This document shows positions 44,201 through 56,963 of a DNA stretch of 64,000 nt, in pieces (position 1 is the stretch's first letter; the number at the start of each line of letters is the position of its first letter). Source of the DNA: Campanula takesimana (Eukaryota > Streptophyta > Magnoliopsida > Asterales > Campanulaceae); contig JAOWBW010000113.1 in NCBI GenBank assembly GCA_026119855.1, forward strand, positions 310,001-374,000, read 5' to 3'. The notes under the pieces are model-generated. The model saw nothing but the letters and a program-made list of their open reading frames with translations, was not told the DNA's origin and did no database searches. The position numbers and the translations under genes are program-made.

Positions 44201-47200
44201 CGGACCAATCTCTCCACTAGCCCCAACTTGTTTTATTCTATCTCAAACACCATATCGTAAACCTATAAAATCTTCAGTAGGTATTTACCCCTGGTTTGTC
44301 AAACTCAGGGCATAGGCCATCTTGTTGTTAGGAATGAACAAGAACACCTCCATTTAGAATCACTGGAGGTCAACTACATGAATCCTTTTTCCACAATTAA
44401 GTTTGGTCTACTGCAAGGTCATTGCACAAGCCTAGTCACTTCATATACTTCATTATTGTTGTTATTTCCGCTTCCTAGCATTCTTGTTTATATTTAACAA
44501 TATCACACTACTAACATGTGTACTTATCCTCGCCAAACAAAATATAAAAAAGTGTACTTAGCGGTCTACAACGTCCAACTGGTGGTGGCAATTGGGTTCA
44601 TTCAGGTTGCATTGTACAAAAACACCTGGATAAGCCCCGTCAACCCAATTGACACCCTTGTGTCCAACCAAGTCACGCAATTTTCTCTCATATTATCTCA
44701 AATCAAGGCGGCTTTTACAGTCTCACATTTCTTGGTTAACGCCTATCACACCACTGTAAATGTGCATCTCCAACTTTTCTAATCTGATTATATTTAATGA
44801 CTTCACATTTTCTCATACCTCCCCCATCTTGATTAATCCGGTGGTTCACTGAAATAGCAGACTTGATCCCTTTGTGGTATTTCTTGGTATTCTAGCTTAA
44901 CTTTGTTGTCACAATTACGCATTTCCTTTTTATCACCCAAATGTCAAAATCGCCATTCATTATGATTTGCAAGCATGGCCAACATACATATCCAATCACC
45001 ATTTCCAGAAGGACAAAAATATCGTCCACAGATACTAATACTTTCTCCTAAATCTTACACACCTTCCCAATTACTCTCTTTGACCTGGAAAGATAGTCTC
45101 ATTTGGTTTTTTATGGTAAAAAACAAGTGAAAGTTGACCAAACATTATTTTCAATTTAATCAGTAACAATTTATAAATGATCATAGGGATGATTAAATCA
45201 TTAGATTGAAAATAATGTTTGTTCAAATTTCATTTGTGTTTGACCATGAAAAACAATATGAGACTATCTTTCTGAGACTGGGGGAGTACTTTTGTAATGT
45301 TATTCCTTCAACATTTTATTGAACTTTAATCAACCAACTCTAAAGCCAAAAGTTGGAACATCTCCATATAGGAGCATAAAGTTCTTCTAAGACCTAAATG
45401 TGGAAACTATTCATCCCATAACAACACCGGATATTCAAACAAGAGAGTTAACCTGACATCATGAGAGGGCAACCTGGTATTACAAGAGGCTGCTTTTGCG
45501 GGACGAACCCGTGACTCATGGCAGCAACTCCAACCGTTTCGCCAAGGCTCCCCTTCAATTCTCCACATTTCATAAATCAAATAGGCCGTAAAACACGAAA
45601 AACCAAAGGTGAGTGCTCCCTTACACTTATCCTTTAATTTATGTTTACATGTATGCAGTATGCTTGAAAGCAGACAACTCATTCAACAGATGATATTCAA
45701 AAACTCACTAACTCTGCTGGAAAGCAAAAGAAATCATACGTACCTGTTGATTGGCTTTCAAAAGCTACTCTTCTTGCTGCATATTCTTTAGAAACATGCT
45801 CCTCCAAGAAATGCTCTATAACTAAACAAACTTTTGGGAACCCATTTGGGTGCATGCTTTGGCACTCGGGGCATCGACATTGTTTATTTCTAGGGTTAAT
45901 GATACAACCTTCACAAAATACTGTTAAAGAAAAAAAATAAGAGTTTTTTATACAATGCTAAAAGATTTGAAATAAAAATATGGCATAGTTAGCGAAGGTG
46001 TTGAGGCTTACCATGACCACAGTTAAGGACAACAGGCCGATATAGTAGTTGTTTGCAAAGAGAACACAGTAAATCCGTGAAGAGTACCAGCTTGCAAGTT
46101 CCATTAACATATTTACCTCTAAGTTTGTTACCTTCTTGAACAGAACTTCCAGTAGCTTCATCATTTAAACTTACAGGATTTGTTGCTGTAATTTTTTTAT
46201 CAGATGGAACAACTTTTGATGAATCATTAACTAAAGAAAGTTCACCTTCTTTATTTGAGTATGATTTGCATAAATAATCATCAAACTGCGGTGAGAAGGT
46301 TCCACTCTTTTTTTCCTCCTCTGCCATAAGAAGTAAGACAAATATGACTTGAGAAAATAAAGGTGATGAAAAAATGTATTGACATCAGGATAGAAATTCT
46401 ACAGCTACATGCTGGCAAGTGCAATAATGAAATAAGAAATTGGTACTTTAAAATATTGGATGAAATGCTTGTACACAGCATTTGCCATGCAGATTTCAAG
46501 TTCATTTAGGGAATAACTGAAGCTTAAAAGAGTAAGGAACGCACTGGTGAAGAAATGCCTATAATCACATGATCAAAAACTACCAACAGTTTAATCTGAG
46601 GCTTGAAAAGTGAATGTGGAATATTTGCTATTCTATGGTGTATTTGAGTAGTATTCAAGACAGTTCTTTGGGAATGTGGGATCTTTACAGTTCTATGGTG
46701 TATTTGAGTAGTAATCAAGCCAGTCCTTGTCACTGATTCATGGCATATATTCGGGTGGCATGCTGTCAGCTAGGGGAGCATTTTTGGGGTGTCACTTTTG
46801 CTCATCAAATCGAAACAGAAGTGCGAGTAATATTTGAGGGCAATGCTAGGGGCACAAAAGAAGTTCACAAAATGATGGATACAAAATGAGGTGGCGATAT
46901 TTTATTGGTTACATCGATAGTGGACCCGGCACACTCTAATTAAAAACACCAATAAAATATTGACACCTCATTTTGTAGACCAAATTTTGTGGCACTTTTT
47001 TGTGACTTTATATTTACCCAATATTTAATTGGGTCTGCAACTGTTATTTAATTGGGTCATAGAAGAAAGGGTCGGTGGAGGAATGAAAAGTGGATAAGTT
47101 ATAAGATGGTGAGGGCTAGGGAAGACCAAAGAAAACATGGATAAGGGTGATTGAAAGTGATATAGTCTACTTAGAATTGAAGAGAATATGGCATTGGAAA

Positions 47201-47519
47201 GGGGGAAGTGGGGGGGGGGGATCAAATGGATGATGGTTTGACCTTTTTTTTCCATAGAAATCTCTTTTTTTTTTGTTATCTTTCCAGATGTTTTGCATCC
47301 ATGTTTCTCTTGATTTTTTCACACATATTTCTCTCTTTGAAATATCTTCTTAGCTTTCACTCGATTTTTCAACTATAGTGTTTTACCATCTCTCCACTCT
47401 TTCAATGTATTCTCACCTCTCTTTCGCGAGTCCATACGATGATCATGTTAGCCAATCCCAAATCATTTTGAGACTAACGCATTGTTGTTGTTGTTGTTAC
47501 TAACCAACTCTAAAGTTTG

Positions 47520-47555
<36 letters not shown>

Positions 47556-50500
47556 GTTCATTGGTAGATTTGGTGAAATATTTATACCAGATAAAAGGAA
47601 GAAACCATAGTTTAGACTATAAGCTTGAATTGATCGGGTGAATTTCTTGTTTGCTATCATCTTCATTCCCCTCTTCTATAATGATTCAAGATTCTTTTTA
47701 TGTTGGAAAAGGAAGAGTAGAAGTTTTTTCCTTGAGGCAAAAACAGAAGAATTAATTAAACAAATAAAACAAGCCCTAAGAACCAAATAACTGTTAAATG
47801 GAACATACCTACCACTTGTCTTTCCCTTCTTTTATAGGACACTGGGTACAACTTCATAAGCACAAAGTGCAGTTGCCGACAAATGCTAGGAAAATGGTTA
47901 TATGACTGCCGACAAACAGGACAGCGTGAATCCTGCCAAGAGTACCCCATGGCTTCAAAGACACACCAGAAACATGAGATGTGACCACAGGCTGCAAACA
48001 GAAACAAAGAAAGATGTTATTACATGTATAAGAACTAACAATATGGAGAACTTTCCAAGCCATTTTACCCAATACTACCGGCTTGTAGACCAGGTCCCTG
48101 CAAAAAAGAAAATACTGCAGTCAGATTACCCAACAACAAAAAAAACATCTAATGGCAAGTTTAACCGACACTTATGAGTATTATAAAAGCCTAACCACAT
48201 TTTAGATGTAAATCCATCTTAGCCCCACGGGAGTATAAAAGCAAGAAATTAGGCGGAGCATGCCAAAATAAGTTAACAAAAGTTATTTAGCTCTCTTTAA
48301 ACATGGCAGCGTGATAAAAGAGTGCATAATCCACTCAAATTTGGCAGGTAATATTAAATTCCCATGTCAGCAAATTAATTTTAGGCTGATATCTAGTTTA
48401 ACCTACTACATGTAATCTTTTCCATGTTCAGCCCTTCTAGATAAAGCCTATAGTACTGGTTTCAGAGGGTTCTGTAGAGGAAGGGAGATACTCAATTAGT
48501 GGAACTAGGCTTTCAAGCAGGATTTACCAAGAGGACAAGCTGGTTATGTTTCAACATAAGATTCTCGGTTGTTATGATTGAATATTATCATCATTTTAGC
48601 TACCCAATGTGTATCGACTCCAGTAAATTTGCAGGGAGGATGTAGCTTCTTGTCTCAGATTTGTCCTGCACTGGCCCTATTAGCACTTTTTCATATATTT
48701 TTTCCTCACTTTTCCTTTGCGTTCTTGATCTTTCTTTTGATCTGGGCACTTCATTTGTACATTTCCCTTCTATCAATGACAGATTTAATTCTTATCAAAT
48801 AAAAAAGGCAGAATAATTACCATTAGCCCAAAGCAATATGCTCAAGGGAGGCCTATAGTTAATAGTACTTCCTTCACCAAATGAGTGTCAGCCTCATTAT
48901 TTCAATTCTAATTTGTAAATTGCCGCTTGTAGGATGATTAATTCATACAAGTTTCAATTGCCAAAGAAAAAGTTAATACTTCTTACATATCCACATTCTT
49001 ACCAAAATAGGCATTTATATAGGGGCTGGAGGTAGGTTGTAAAATTTATGCAATATCATTCAAAGACAATTGATGTGGAAACGAGTAAATGATATGATAA
49101 TCTCGTGGAATTTCAATGTTGTAAGTGAAGAAATTGGAAATAGCTTAAGTTTTGTCTCAAATTCTAGGTCTGGACACAACTTTCTTAGAGATTTTCTTCT
49201 ATTGATGCACACAGAATTCAGTTAGAAAAAGATCTAAATCAATTGGAACAAGGAAATTTATCATTGGAATTTTATTTTCATAAAATGAAAAGGCATATGG
49301 GATGAGAACACTGCACTAGATACTGCGAGTGTTTGTAATTGCTCTCATAATTGTGGTATTTGTAGATCAAATGTGCTAAGAGAATAAAGGAAACAGTTAA
49401 TATGGTGAAGTTGGATGAAATTTTGAGCCACAACTATGTTTCTGGTATTGTAGATCCTATGGTGATGGCCTCCACTGCACATGTTCCTAATCAGATTAAT
49501 TCCAATGTTAATGCTACATTTCAAAATAGATCTAGTCTTACAATTTCAGGTTAAATCAAAACTAATTTCAAGAAGGGAGTAATATGTAACCATTGCAATA
49601 AAGAAGGCCATATAAAGGGTGAATGTTATAAGTTGCACGGCTTCCCAGTTGGTCATCCAATTCACAGCAGAAATCCTGATCTCAAAGGCAAGAATTATGC
49701 TAAGGCTAGAGGCCAGTCATCTCAATTAAACCACTCCAAAACTATGCAAGTTTCACAGAATACTTCTGCAGTTAAACCAAGTCATGTTAATGATGCAGAA
49801 GATCATTTGAATCAAAATGCCACAGGAGCACAGGTGCATTTGTTTGGTATGACTTTGTCTACTTCAACTCCTTTTATTGCTTCTGTCCATAAACTTAATG
49901 CTTGGGTAATAGACTCACGGGCCACTGACCATATTTGCATATCCTTTCATCTTATGGACAATGTGACCCTTCTTCCTTTCTCTATCATTTTGTCTTTACC
50001 TAATGGCACACATATCAAAGTCACGCACCATGGATCTATGTTCAAAAATGAATTACTTACTCTTCATAATGTCCTGTTGGTTCATGTTTTTCATTTCAAT
50101 CTGTTATTTGTTATAAAATTCATATGTTGTTCTTTCCAAGAAGTCATTCTAATTCTTCTTTTGACCTTATACACTTTGGAGTCCCTATAGGCATTCAACT
50201 TTTAATGGTTGCAAGAATTTCAAGGTCAGCATGGACTTTTCTCATGCCTACAAAGCAACATGTTTTCTCCATATTCAAATAATTAAAGCCTATGTTGAAA
50301 CACAATTCCACACATCTATCAAAATCTTTAGGACAGACAATGGTACTGAATTTTTTACTCAAGACATCTCTCCCTTTCTTGCTTCTCTTGGTATTCTTCA
50401 TCATAATTCTTGTGTTAAAACACCTCAGCAGAATGGTGTTGTTGAGAGGAAGCATCAACAACTTCTTAATATTTGTAGAGCCTTAAGATTCCAAGTTGGG

Positions 50501-53500
50501 TTACCTATTGGATTTTGGGTTCATTACCTTTTCATTGCAACACACATTATCAATCTTTTACCCACTAGTGCTATAAACTTACAAATTACTTATAGCTTGT
50601 TACAAAACAACGAATCTTCTATGATCATCTTAAGTGCTTTGGGTGTCTTTGCTAGGCCTCTTCTCATATAAATGACAAGTTTGCTCCCAGATCCATCCCA
50701 TGTGTATCCCATATGTATTTCTTGGGTTTCCATATGGTAAAAAAGGGTATAAACTCTATAGCCTAACTACTAAGCAACTCTTCGGTAGTAGATATGTGCA
50801 ATTCCATGAATCCATTTTCCTTCTTTTTTTTTTTTTTTGATAAAAAAAGATTTATTAAGAGGAAGAAAGGTACAAAGAGTAGAAGACAAGGTGTCCTCGA
50901 AAAAAAGCGAAAATACAAGAAAAAGATCAAGAAAAAAGGGGGGGAAAACATAACAAGCTATCACGCTACTTATCCGAAACTAGTGTAAAGCCGCTCTCTG
51001 CACAAATCAGTTATAGGTAGTCCTTGAAAAGCTCCCAAAGCTGATGCCCACAAAGAAGCCAGGTATACTATCTTTTCCTTAAGTTGGAGAAATGATAATG
51101 ACTTGTGCTCAAAAATCCTGGAATTCCGTTCTACCATATACTCCCTCCGTTTCATGTCACTTGAGACTTATTTCCTTTTTCGTCCGTTCCACGTGACTTG
51201 AGACTGCCCAAAATGGTAAAGAATCTTTACTATTCTTCCCACTCATTCTCTCTCATACTTTACTTTTACACTCACAACACCAATCAACTTACTATTCTTC
51301 CCACTCATTCTCTCTCCTATTTAATTTTTCATACTCACAAACACCTCCTCTCACTATTTCTCTCTCTTACTTTCCTTAATTTGTGTGCCAAAATTTTTGG
51401 TCTCAAGTCGCATGAAACGGAGGGAGTACACCACAACGTCGCAAAAATCCCACATTGCCATAATCTTCTAGAATCACTATCATTTCAAAAACCGCAAACT
51501 CTGATTTGAAGGAAGGCAACAATCGACGGAGGGAAAATCCAACTCTCCCCCAAAATAGAGAATAACTCATACCAAAGTCTCCAAGCAACTGAACAATACA
51601 AGAAGAGGTGGTCATGAGACTTACTTTGACTATAGCACATGACACAAATGTCCGGGGATAAAGCCTTGTGCGGACGACGGATGTTGTTGAAGATCAATAG
51701 TATTCAAACGATTAAGCACTAAAGACCAAGCAAAAGCTTTCAATTTCGAGGGAACTGTTGACTTCCAGCTGAAATCATGTAAAAGGAAAAACGTTGCATT
51801 TTAAGGTCTAATTAGAGACTTTAGAAGAGAACGTGAAGTGAAACTACCTTGAGACTCTAAAGACCAGAGTCTCTTATCAGGCCCCTCTAAAGCTTTACGA
51901 GCTGAAAGAATATCAAGTAAAACAACCAACTCAAGAGACTCTCTATCGTTCAAGTTACGATTTAAATGAAAGTTCCACGAGAATCTATGACGCCCCTGAA
52001 CAATAAACTGTGAGATAGGAGCATTTTGGAGACAAATTCGAAACAAACAAGGGCAAGCTATCAACAAAGAGTTAGTCTCAATCCAATGATCCCCAAAACC
52101 GAACATGCTGACCATTCCCAACTATCAAACGAAAATGAGGTATTAAGAAATGAAAGCAAGAGTTGATAAATTTCCAAAGACTTGCATGAGAAGTAGACGT
52201 TAAGATACCTGCATCTCAGCTGTTACTCTGAATTCCATACTTGCTTCTGATAACCTTGTGCCAAACAGAATGCAGTTCCAAAAGAAAACGCACAACCATT
52301 TACTAACAAGGGAAGTGTTCCTAAGAACTAGGTTCCCGATAGCTAGACCCCCTTCATCCTTAGATCGTCTGACCTTCTTCTAAGCGACCAAGTGATCCTT
52401 CGGCTCTTTTCCCCCTCCCACCCACAAAAAATTGGCGCATAATGCCCTCAATCCTATCTACGACCCGAACTAGGATCCTAAAAGGGATAGAAAATTAATA
52501 AAGATACTAGAAAGACATGCCTCTATAAGGGTAATCCTACCACCCAAAGAGAAAAAATCCCCCTTCCAATTTTCTCTACCACTGGATCCCAAAATCTCTC
52601 TCCTCTAGGATGCCCTCCCAAAGGGAGGCCTAAATATGTAAATGGTCAGTTCTTAATCGAGCACCCAATCAAAGAAGCATATTCACCCAAAACTTGCTCA
52701 TCTAAGTTAATCCCGGCTAACCCACACTTACACAAATTAACAGTAAGCCCAGAAACATGCTCAAAGATTTACAAAACCGTCAACAAGTTTGTGAAACCCC
52801 GAAAGCCCTCAAAGAAGAAAAGAACGGTATCGTCTGCATATTGCAGATGAGAAATCCGAACCTCCTCTCTACCTACTGAGCACCCATCAATAAGACCCTC
52901 TCCTCACATCTTAAGATCATGCGACTCAACACATAGACAACCAAGGTAAAAAGAAACGGGGACATCGGATCTCCTTGCCTAAGCCCGCGAGAGGCCTGAA
53001 ACCAATCCTTTGGCTCCCCGTTCACACTAATGCAAAAGATGTAGAATCCAAACACCCACGAATCCAGGTTCTCCACTTGGGCCCAAGCCCTTTCCTTTCC
53101 ATTATCCAATCCAAAAAAAACCTCAATTTCTATCATAAGCTTTCTCAAAGTCTAGCTGGAGGCACAAACCACTTCTCCCTCTACTACTCAGATCATGCAC
53201 CACCTTATTAGCAATTAAAACAGCGTCTAACAGTTGGCGACTTCAACAAAAGCGGATTGCGCACTAGTAACAGTACTACCCAAAACAGCACCAAGCCTCC
53301 GAGAAAGAACTTTGGTGATATAATTTTATAGACACTAGTCACCAAGCTTATCGGCTGAAGTCACGCACGTTCCTCGATATGTTTTCTTTGTAATCAAAGT
53401 GATAAAAGGTAGAATTAATGCTCTGACAAAAGATACCATTACCAAAAATTCCGAGAAAACCCGCATCAAGTCATCCTGAATAACATACCAACACTTGGAA

Positions 53501-56500
53501 AAAAAAAAACCAAAGTGAACCTATCCGGTCCAGGTGCCTTATCACCGGCTAAAGAAGACACTGCAGCTTACACCTCTCTCACCTCAAACAGCTTCTCCAG
53601 CCAGTCTGATAAGCTCCTCTAAATAGAGTCTCAGTCCAACCCTTATAATCGAGCTCTTTTCAACTCACATTCTTTATACAACTCTCCATAAAAACCAGTA
53701 ACCTCATCACTAATTTCGTAACCTCATCACTAATTTCCTTCTCCTCACGAACCACAGCACTTTCTTCCCTTTCTATTTCTGTGATTGTATTCCTTATTCC
53801 ACTCTCTGAGGCATTCCTTAAGATATTCCAGCTTCTTCATGGAAAATTAAGCCATTTTCCTTCTAAACAGTCTAATTCTTCTACATCTTCCATTCCTGTT
53901 TCTGACCTAATCATTCGGCCCATAGATGACAATCCTACCATCTCTTCACCATCCCATCTGTTTCTCTGTTCTGATTCTTCTCCTTTCCACTTTAATCATT
54001 CTCTTATTCACCTTCTCTTTCCGATTCAATATCTTCTTCTGAATCTTCTCCAATATATCCCATTCCTATCAATCCTATTCATGTTGTCAATAATCCTATC
54101 AATCCACCCACTCATAGAGTCTCAACCAAAAATCAAAACTCCTTCTATTAACTTCAAGATTACATTGTCTCTTTGCCAAAATCTGATGCAATGTTCATAA
54201 GAAGTATGATATCTCCAACTATATTTCTTATTTTAATTATCCCTCTGCGCATCTTCATTTCATTAATTCCTTAGTTCATATAGTGGAACCACATTCTTAT
54301 AATCAAGCAATTAATGACCCTAAATGAGTTGAAGCAATGCATAAGGAACTTGATGCTTAAGAATTAAATCAAACTTGGCAAATTGTTCCTCTACCTCCTG
54401 GCAATAGGTTATAGGTAGGGGTCTACAAAGTTAAGTATAATGCAGATGGATCTAGTGAGAGGTTTACAACAAGTTTGGTGGCAAAGGGATACACTAAGTC
54501 AAAAGGGATTAACTATCAAGAAACATTCACTTGTGGCTAAAATGGTTATCATTAGGAGTCTCCATGCCATTGCTGCAGCTAAAGAGTGGCATGTTAACCA
54601 ATTAGATGTCCATAATGCTTTCTTGCATGGTGATTTAACTTAAGGAACTTTGTACGACTATCCCACATGGTTATTCTTAAACTTCTCCAGGTATGGTTGC
54701 AAACTTACTAAATCTCTTTTTGGCCTCAAACAAGCCTCTAGAGAGTGGTTCCAAAAACTTACAGAACGTCTACTTGGCATTGGTTATGTTCAGTCCCCAT
54801 GCAGACTACTCCTTGTTCACTTTAACCACTCCTACTTTACTGTTGCTTTAGTGTATGTAGATGATATAGTTGTTGTTGGTGATTCACTATTTGCAATTAA
54901 CTCTTATAATCCTTCTTGCATTCCATTTCCAGAATCAAAGATCTTGGAGACATTAAGTATTACTTACGCATTGAGGTTTTACGATCACCATCTGGTTTTT
55001 ACCTATCAAGCTCTTGACTTGTTGGAATGCATTAATTTGCTTAATGCTAGAACTTTGACTATTCCCCTTGTTTCTTGGTGGTGTCCTCATTTGGCATTCT
55101 AAAAAGCAAAGTGTTGTGTCAAGATCATCTGTTGAGTCTATGGCTACCACTTGCTATGAGATTATTTGGTTACATAGCCTTCTCAAGGATCTTAAAATTT
55201 CAGTTCGTTTACCAGTTACTCTTCATTGTGATAGCTTTGGAGCTATAAGCATAGCTTCTAATCGTGTATACCATGCCCGTACTATACACATTGAGTTGGA
55301 TTGCCATTTTGTTTGCGAAAAGGTTCAAGGCGGTTTCATTAGTCCTATGTATGTTCTTTCTTCTCATCAGCTTGCGGACATATTTGCCAAATCACTTGGT
55401 AAAACGTTCATTGGAATTTCTTACACAAGTTAAGGGTTCTCAGTCCCTTCTACCCTTCAACTTGGGGAACATTTGAACTACTCAACAACAAAGCAAAGTC
55501 AATTCTGTTACTTTGTTTCTCAGTTAACAAGTGAAGCAAACACGTTCAGAATGTTACAGCCGTGCATAGTATAGCTATATGGAAGTAAGGCATACTGAGA
55601 TGTACGTATAGAGTGTGTATTGTAAATAACCAAGTTGTTAGTTTGTTAGTCAGTTAGTATGACAGTTATATTTTATACATTTTGTAAATATCGATTAGTT
55701 AGAGGGTCCTGTTTACAAATGTACAGTCAGGGCATGTAATACTCATTCAGTTCAATACACAAATTGGGAAGGTTTTCCCTCCAAATCTTTCTCTCTCTCT
55801 CTCTCTTTTGTTGGTTAATTGAGGATGTTCGTCTATGATCAAAAGCTTTCTTGTCAAATTTACAGAACTTTGGTATATTCATCTTCTATTTAGCAAGTCC
55901 AATTTTAAACTATTACTAACAAATTAATAAATTACCAAAATAATAAAACTATTAGATTCTGGTACCAGCCAAAGATGAACTGACTATGAAATTTCAGTAT
56001 GGGAGATAATTGGAGCTTCTTAGTAATGTCAAATGAAGAACTACAAGGGACAGTAAAATAAAACACATAAATTCGTCAAAAATTCATCAATTCATCACAT
56101 CTACAGAGAATTCATAAAAGTTAAAAAGCTTGCAGCTCACTTATATAGCATAAAATCAATATATACACACAACCACATAAATAGACGTCAAATCAGAGAT
56201 GAAGTCAAAGATAAAAAATCTCAATCACCGAAATATAAATATTAGATTACTCAAAAAAAAAAAATGATTACGTGCCCAGTCAAAGATGAACTCAAAGAAT
56301 ATATTTGAAAGGAAGAAGACAAATGAAGGATCTTAGCAATGGCAGAGAAAGAGATTAGTAGGTGGTGTAGGTCTATAAGGGAAGGACTACAATTGAGACT
56401 TACAGGCAAACACAACACATAAATTCGTCTGAAAATTCATCAACATCCTCTGCCCCGGCATTATCGTTCTCCGGAATAATCTTCACGCCGGAGGATGCCA

Positions 56501-56501
56501 T
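41214..56501 (-). CDS. PRT1: PRT1-type N-degron E3 ubiquitin ligase, 7 exons
   Basis: Exons, 5' to 3' on the minus strand: 56404-56501, 48069-48097, 47809-47991, 46012-46320, 45744-45920, 42257-42369, 41214-41525. All introns are GT-AG and all phases join, giving 1221 nt, 406 residues plus stop; Arabidopsis PRT1 is of about this length. RING 1 is at 29-69 (CCVC, CGHISCFWC, CPVC), split over three exons. RING 2 is at 189-226 (CSLC, CGHVFCEGC, CPEC). A ZZ zinc finger is at 299-348 (CDCC, CKDC, CEGC, then H344 and H348 in RFNQQHTPQH). Two RINGs plus a ZZ is diagnostic for PRT1, which recognises aromatic N-terminal residues and ubiquitinates the substrate in the plant N-degron pathway. All metal ligands are present, so the gene looks functional. 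Odd points are the 29-nt second exon and the 8306-bp first intron, filled with transposons. Confidence 0.92.
41526..42256 (-). other. PRT1 intron 6
   Basis: 731 bp with donor GGG|GTATTT and acceptor TTGCAG. It contains the left end of a Stowaway at 41556 (CTCCATCCGTCCCAAAATCA) without a matching right end. No RNA gene seen. Confidence 0.8.
43200..43610. mobile_element. Stowaway MITE with a second one nested (43300-43462)
   Basis: Outer ends CTCCCTCTGTTCTTGAAGTA and its complement near 43585-43610; inner ends CTCCCTCCGTCCGAGAGTAA and TTACTCTGAGACAGCGGTAG, with TA at 43298-43299 and 43463-43464. The second nested Stowaway pair in the window. Confidence 0.75.
45074..45286. mobile_element. Stowaway-like MITE (GATAGTCTC subfamily)
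   Basis: Left CTCTCTTTGACCTGGAAAGATAG and right CTATCTTTCTGAGACTGGGGGAG are imperfect inverted repeats, flanked by TA. It shares subterminal GATAGT and TTGACCAAAC blocks with 58870-59129. Confidence 0.65.
46321..47808 (-). other. PRT1 intron 3
   Basis: 1488 bp. It holds an imperfect tandem duplication of about 70 bp (46612-46730, TTCTATGGTGTATTTGAGTA twice), the hAT-like MITE at 46837-47019, a G run at 47211-47220 and a TA microsatellite at 47521-47553. Confidence 0.8.
46837..47019 (-). mobile_element. 183-bp hAT-like MITE, copy C
   Basis: Exactly the length of copy A, in reverse orientation. Flanked by AATATTTG (46829-46836) and AATATTTA (47020-47027), a near-perfect 8-bp duplication. The core reads GGTTACATCGATAGTGGACC. 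Confidence 0.75.
50822..53775 (-). mobile_element. 5'-truncated LINE nested in the copia element
   Basis: On the minus strand it ends in a poly(A) (T run at 50822-50838). It runs from an RT segment (LGAVLGSTVTSAQSAFVE near 53270, then VNGEPKDWFQASRGLRQGDP and SPFLFTL near 52940-53030) through linker fragments (51801-52121) to a zf-RVT region (CVMC...HDHLFLYC, about 51600-51640) and the tail ERNSRIFEHK...SLWASALGAFQGLP (50970-51130). The endonuclease part is missing, as expected for 5' truncation. Stops and frameshifts make it a pseudogene. The interrupted copia reading resumes at about 53776. Confidence 0.8.
51141..51426. mobile_element. Stowaway MITE nested in the LINE
   Basis: CTCCCTCCGTTTCATGTCAC and its complement (TCGCATGAAACGGAGGGAG) end a 286-bp element flanked by TA (51139-51140, 51427-51428). 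The LINE frame continues on both sides. Confidence 0.85.
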
Positions 56502-56569
56502 GGTTATTCGATTGAATCCTCCGGTGCTCGGGTTGGAATTCGTTGTTTGGGAAAAGGGGAATTAGGTCG

Positions 56570-56934
56570 GCTCCGAGTTTTTAACGGAGAGAAAGGAAAG
56601 GGGAGGAATGGAAGGGGAGGGGAGGGGATTTGTTGTTGGGGCTCCTTAGTTTATGAAAGAAAGAGAATTACTATTGTACTTTTAATGGAAAAAATAGAAA
56701 GTTATATTTGAGGGGTAATATAAGTTCATCATAAAAGTTTGTTTATAAAATTTTCTTTCTTTCCAATTCCTCCCACTTTGGGGAGGATTGTGTAGGAGGG
56801 AAAATTTTATTAATTTTCCTTTTCCTTCCTTCAATTTCCTTCTTAAAAAAATCTTGGGAGCAACATTAGAAAGGAAAATATATCACATTTCCTCCCCTTT
56901 CCTTTCCTTTCTCTCATTTTAGAAACTCGGGAGC
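56570..56934. mobile_element. MITE just upstream of the PRT1 start codon
   Basis: Inverted ends: GGCTCCGAGTTT...GAGAGAAAGGAAAGGGGAGG at the left, CCTCCCCTTTCC...AAACTCGGGAGC at the right. The purine/pyrimidine asymmetry makes the arms long. The left edge is about 69 bp from the PRT1 ATG, so it must occupy the 5' UTR or core promoter. Target duplication not resolved. Confidence 0.55.
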
Positions 56935-56963
56935 GCACAGCAAGCGGGTTGGGGGACCGCTAA

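Larger units (their letters stand above)
42370..45743 (-). other. PRT1 intron 5 with several MITEs
   Basis: 3374 bp. It contains a Stowaway right end (GGGACGGAGGGAG ending 42686), a nested pair (outer 43200-43610, inner 43300-43462) and a 213-bp Stowaway-like element at 45074-45286. The central 43650-45050 is AT-rich with compositional frames only. Donor CAACAG|GTACGT, acceptor TTTTATCAG. Confidence 0.75.
49070..55810 (+). mobile_element. Decayed Ty1/copia element inside PRT1 intron 1
   Basis: Opposite in orientation to PRT1. Recognisable parts in order: gag (MWKRVNDMIISWNFN at about 49070), zinc knuckle CNHCNKEGHIKGEC (about 49590-49630), protease-like WVIDSRATDHIC (about 49905), integrase RTDNGTEFF and QQNGVVERKHQ (50330-50455), then a LINE insertion. 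RT follows: KYNADGSSERFTTSLVAKGYTK (about 54437-54500), SLFGLKQASREWFQ (about 54715), YVDDIVVVGD (about 54855). RNase H has SRSSVESMATTCYEIIWL (about 55120) and HQLADIFAKSLG (about 55370). Stops, frameshifts and internal deletions abound. A 3' LTR candidate starts TGTTACAGCC at 55552; the 5' LTR was not found. Confidence 0.8.
48098..56403 (-). other. PRT1 intron 1, 8.3 kb
   Basis: Donor CCT|GTAAGT (56404/56403), acceptor TTTTTGCAG (ending 48098). The left 0.9 kb (48098-49060) shows no feature except non-coding AT-rich sequence. 49070-55810 is a decayed copia element hosting a LINE and a MITE. 55811-56403 has no recognised feature. Exon 1 and exon 2 are shown to belong together by matched phase (CT|G = Leu) and by RING 1 completing across them. 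Confidence 0.85.

Noticed and set aside
45407..45682. Cys-containing minus-strand frame as an extra PRT1 exon
   Set aside because: It lies within intron 5; exons 5 and 6 join in phase without it and match the PRT1 domain order.
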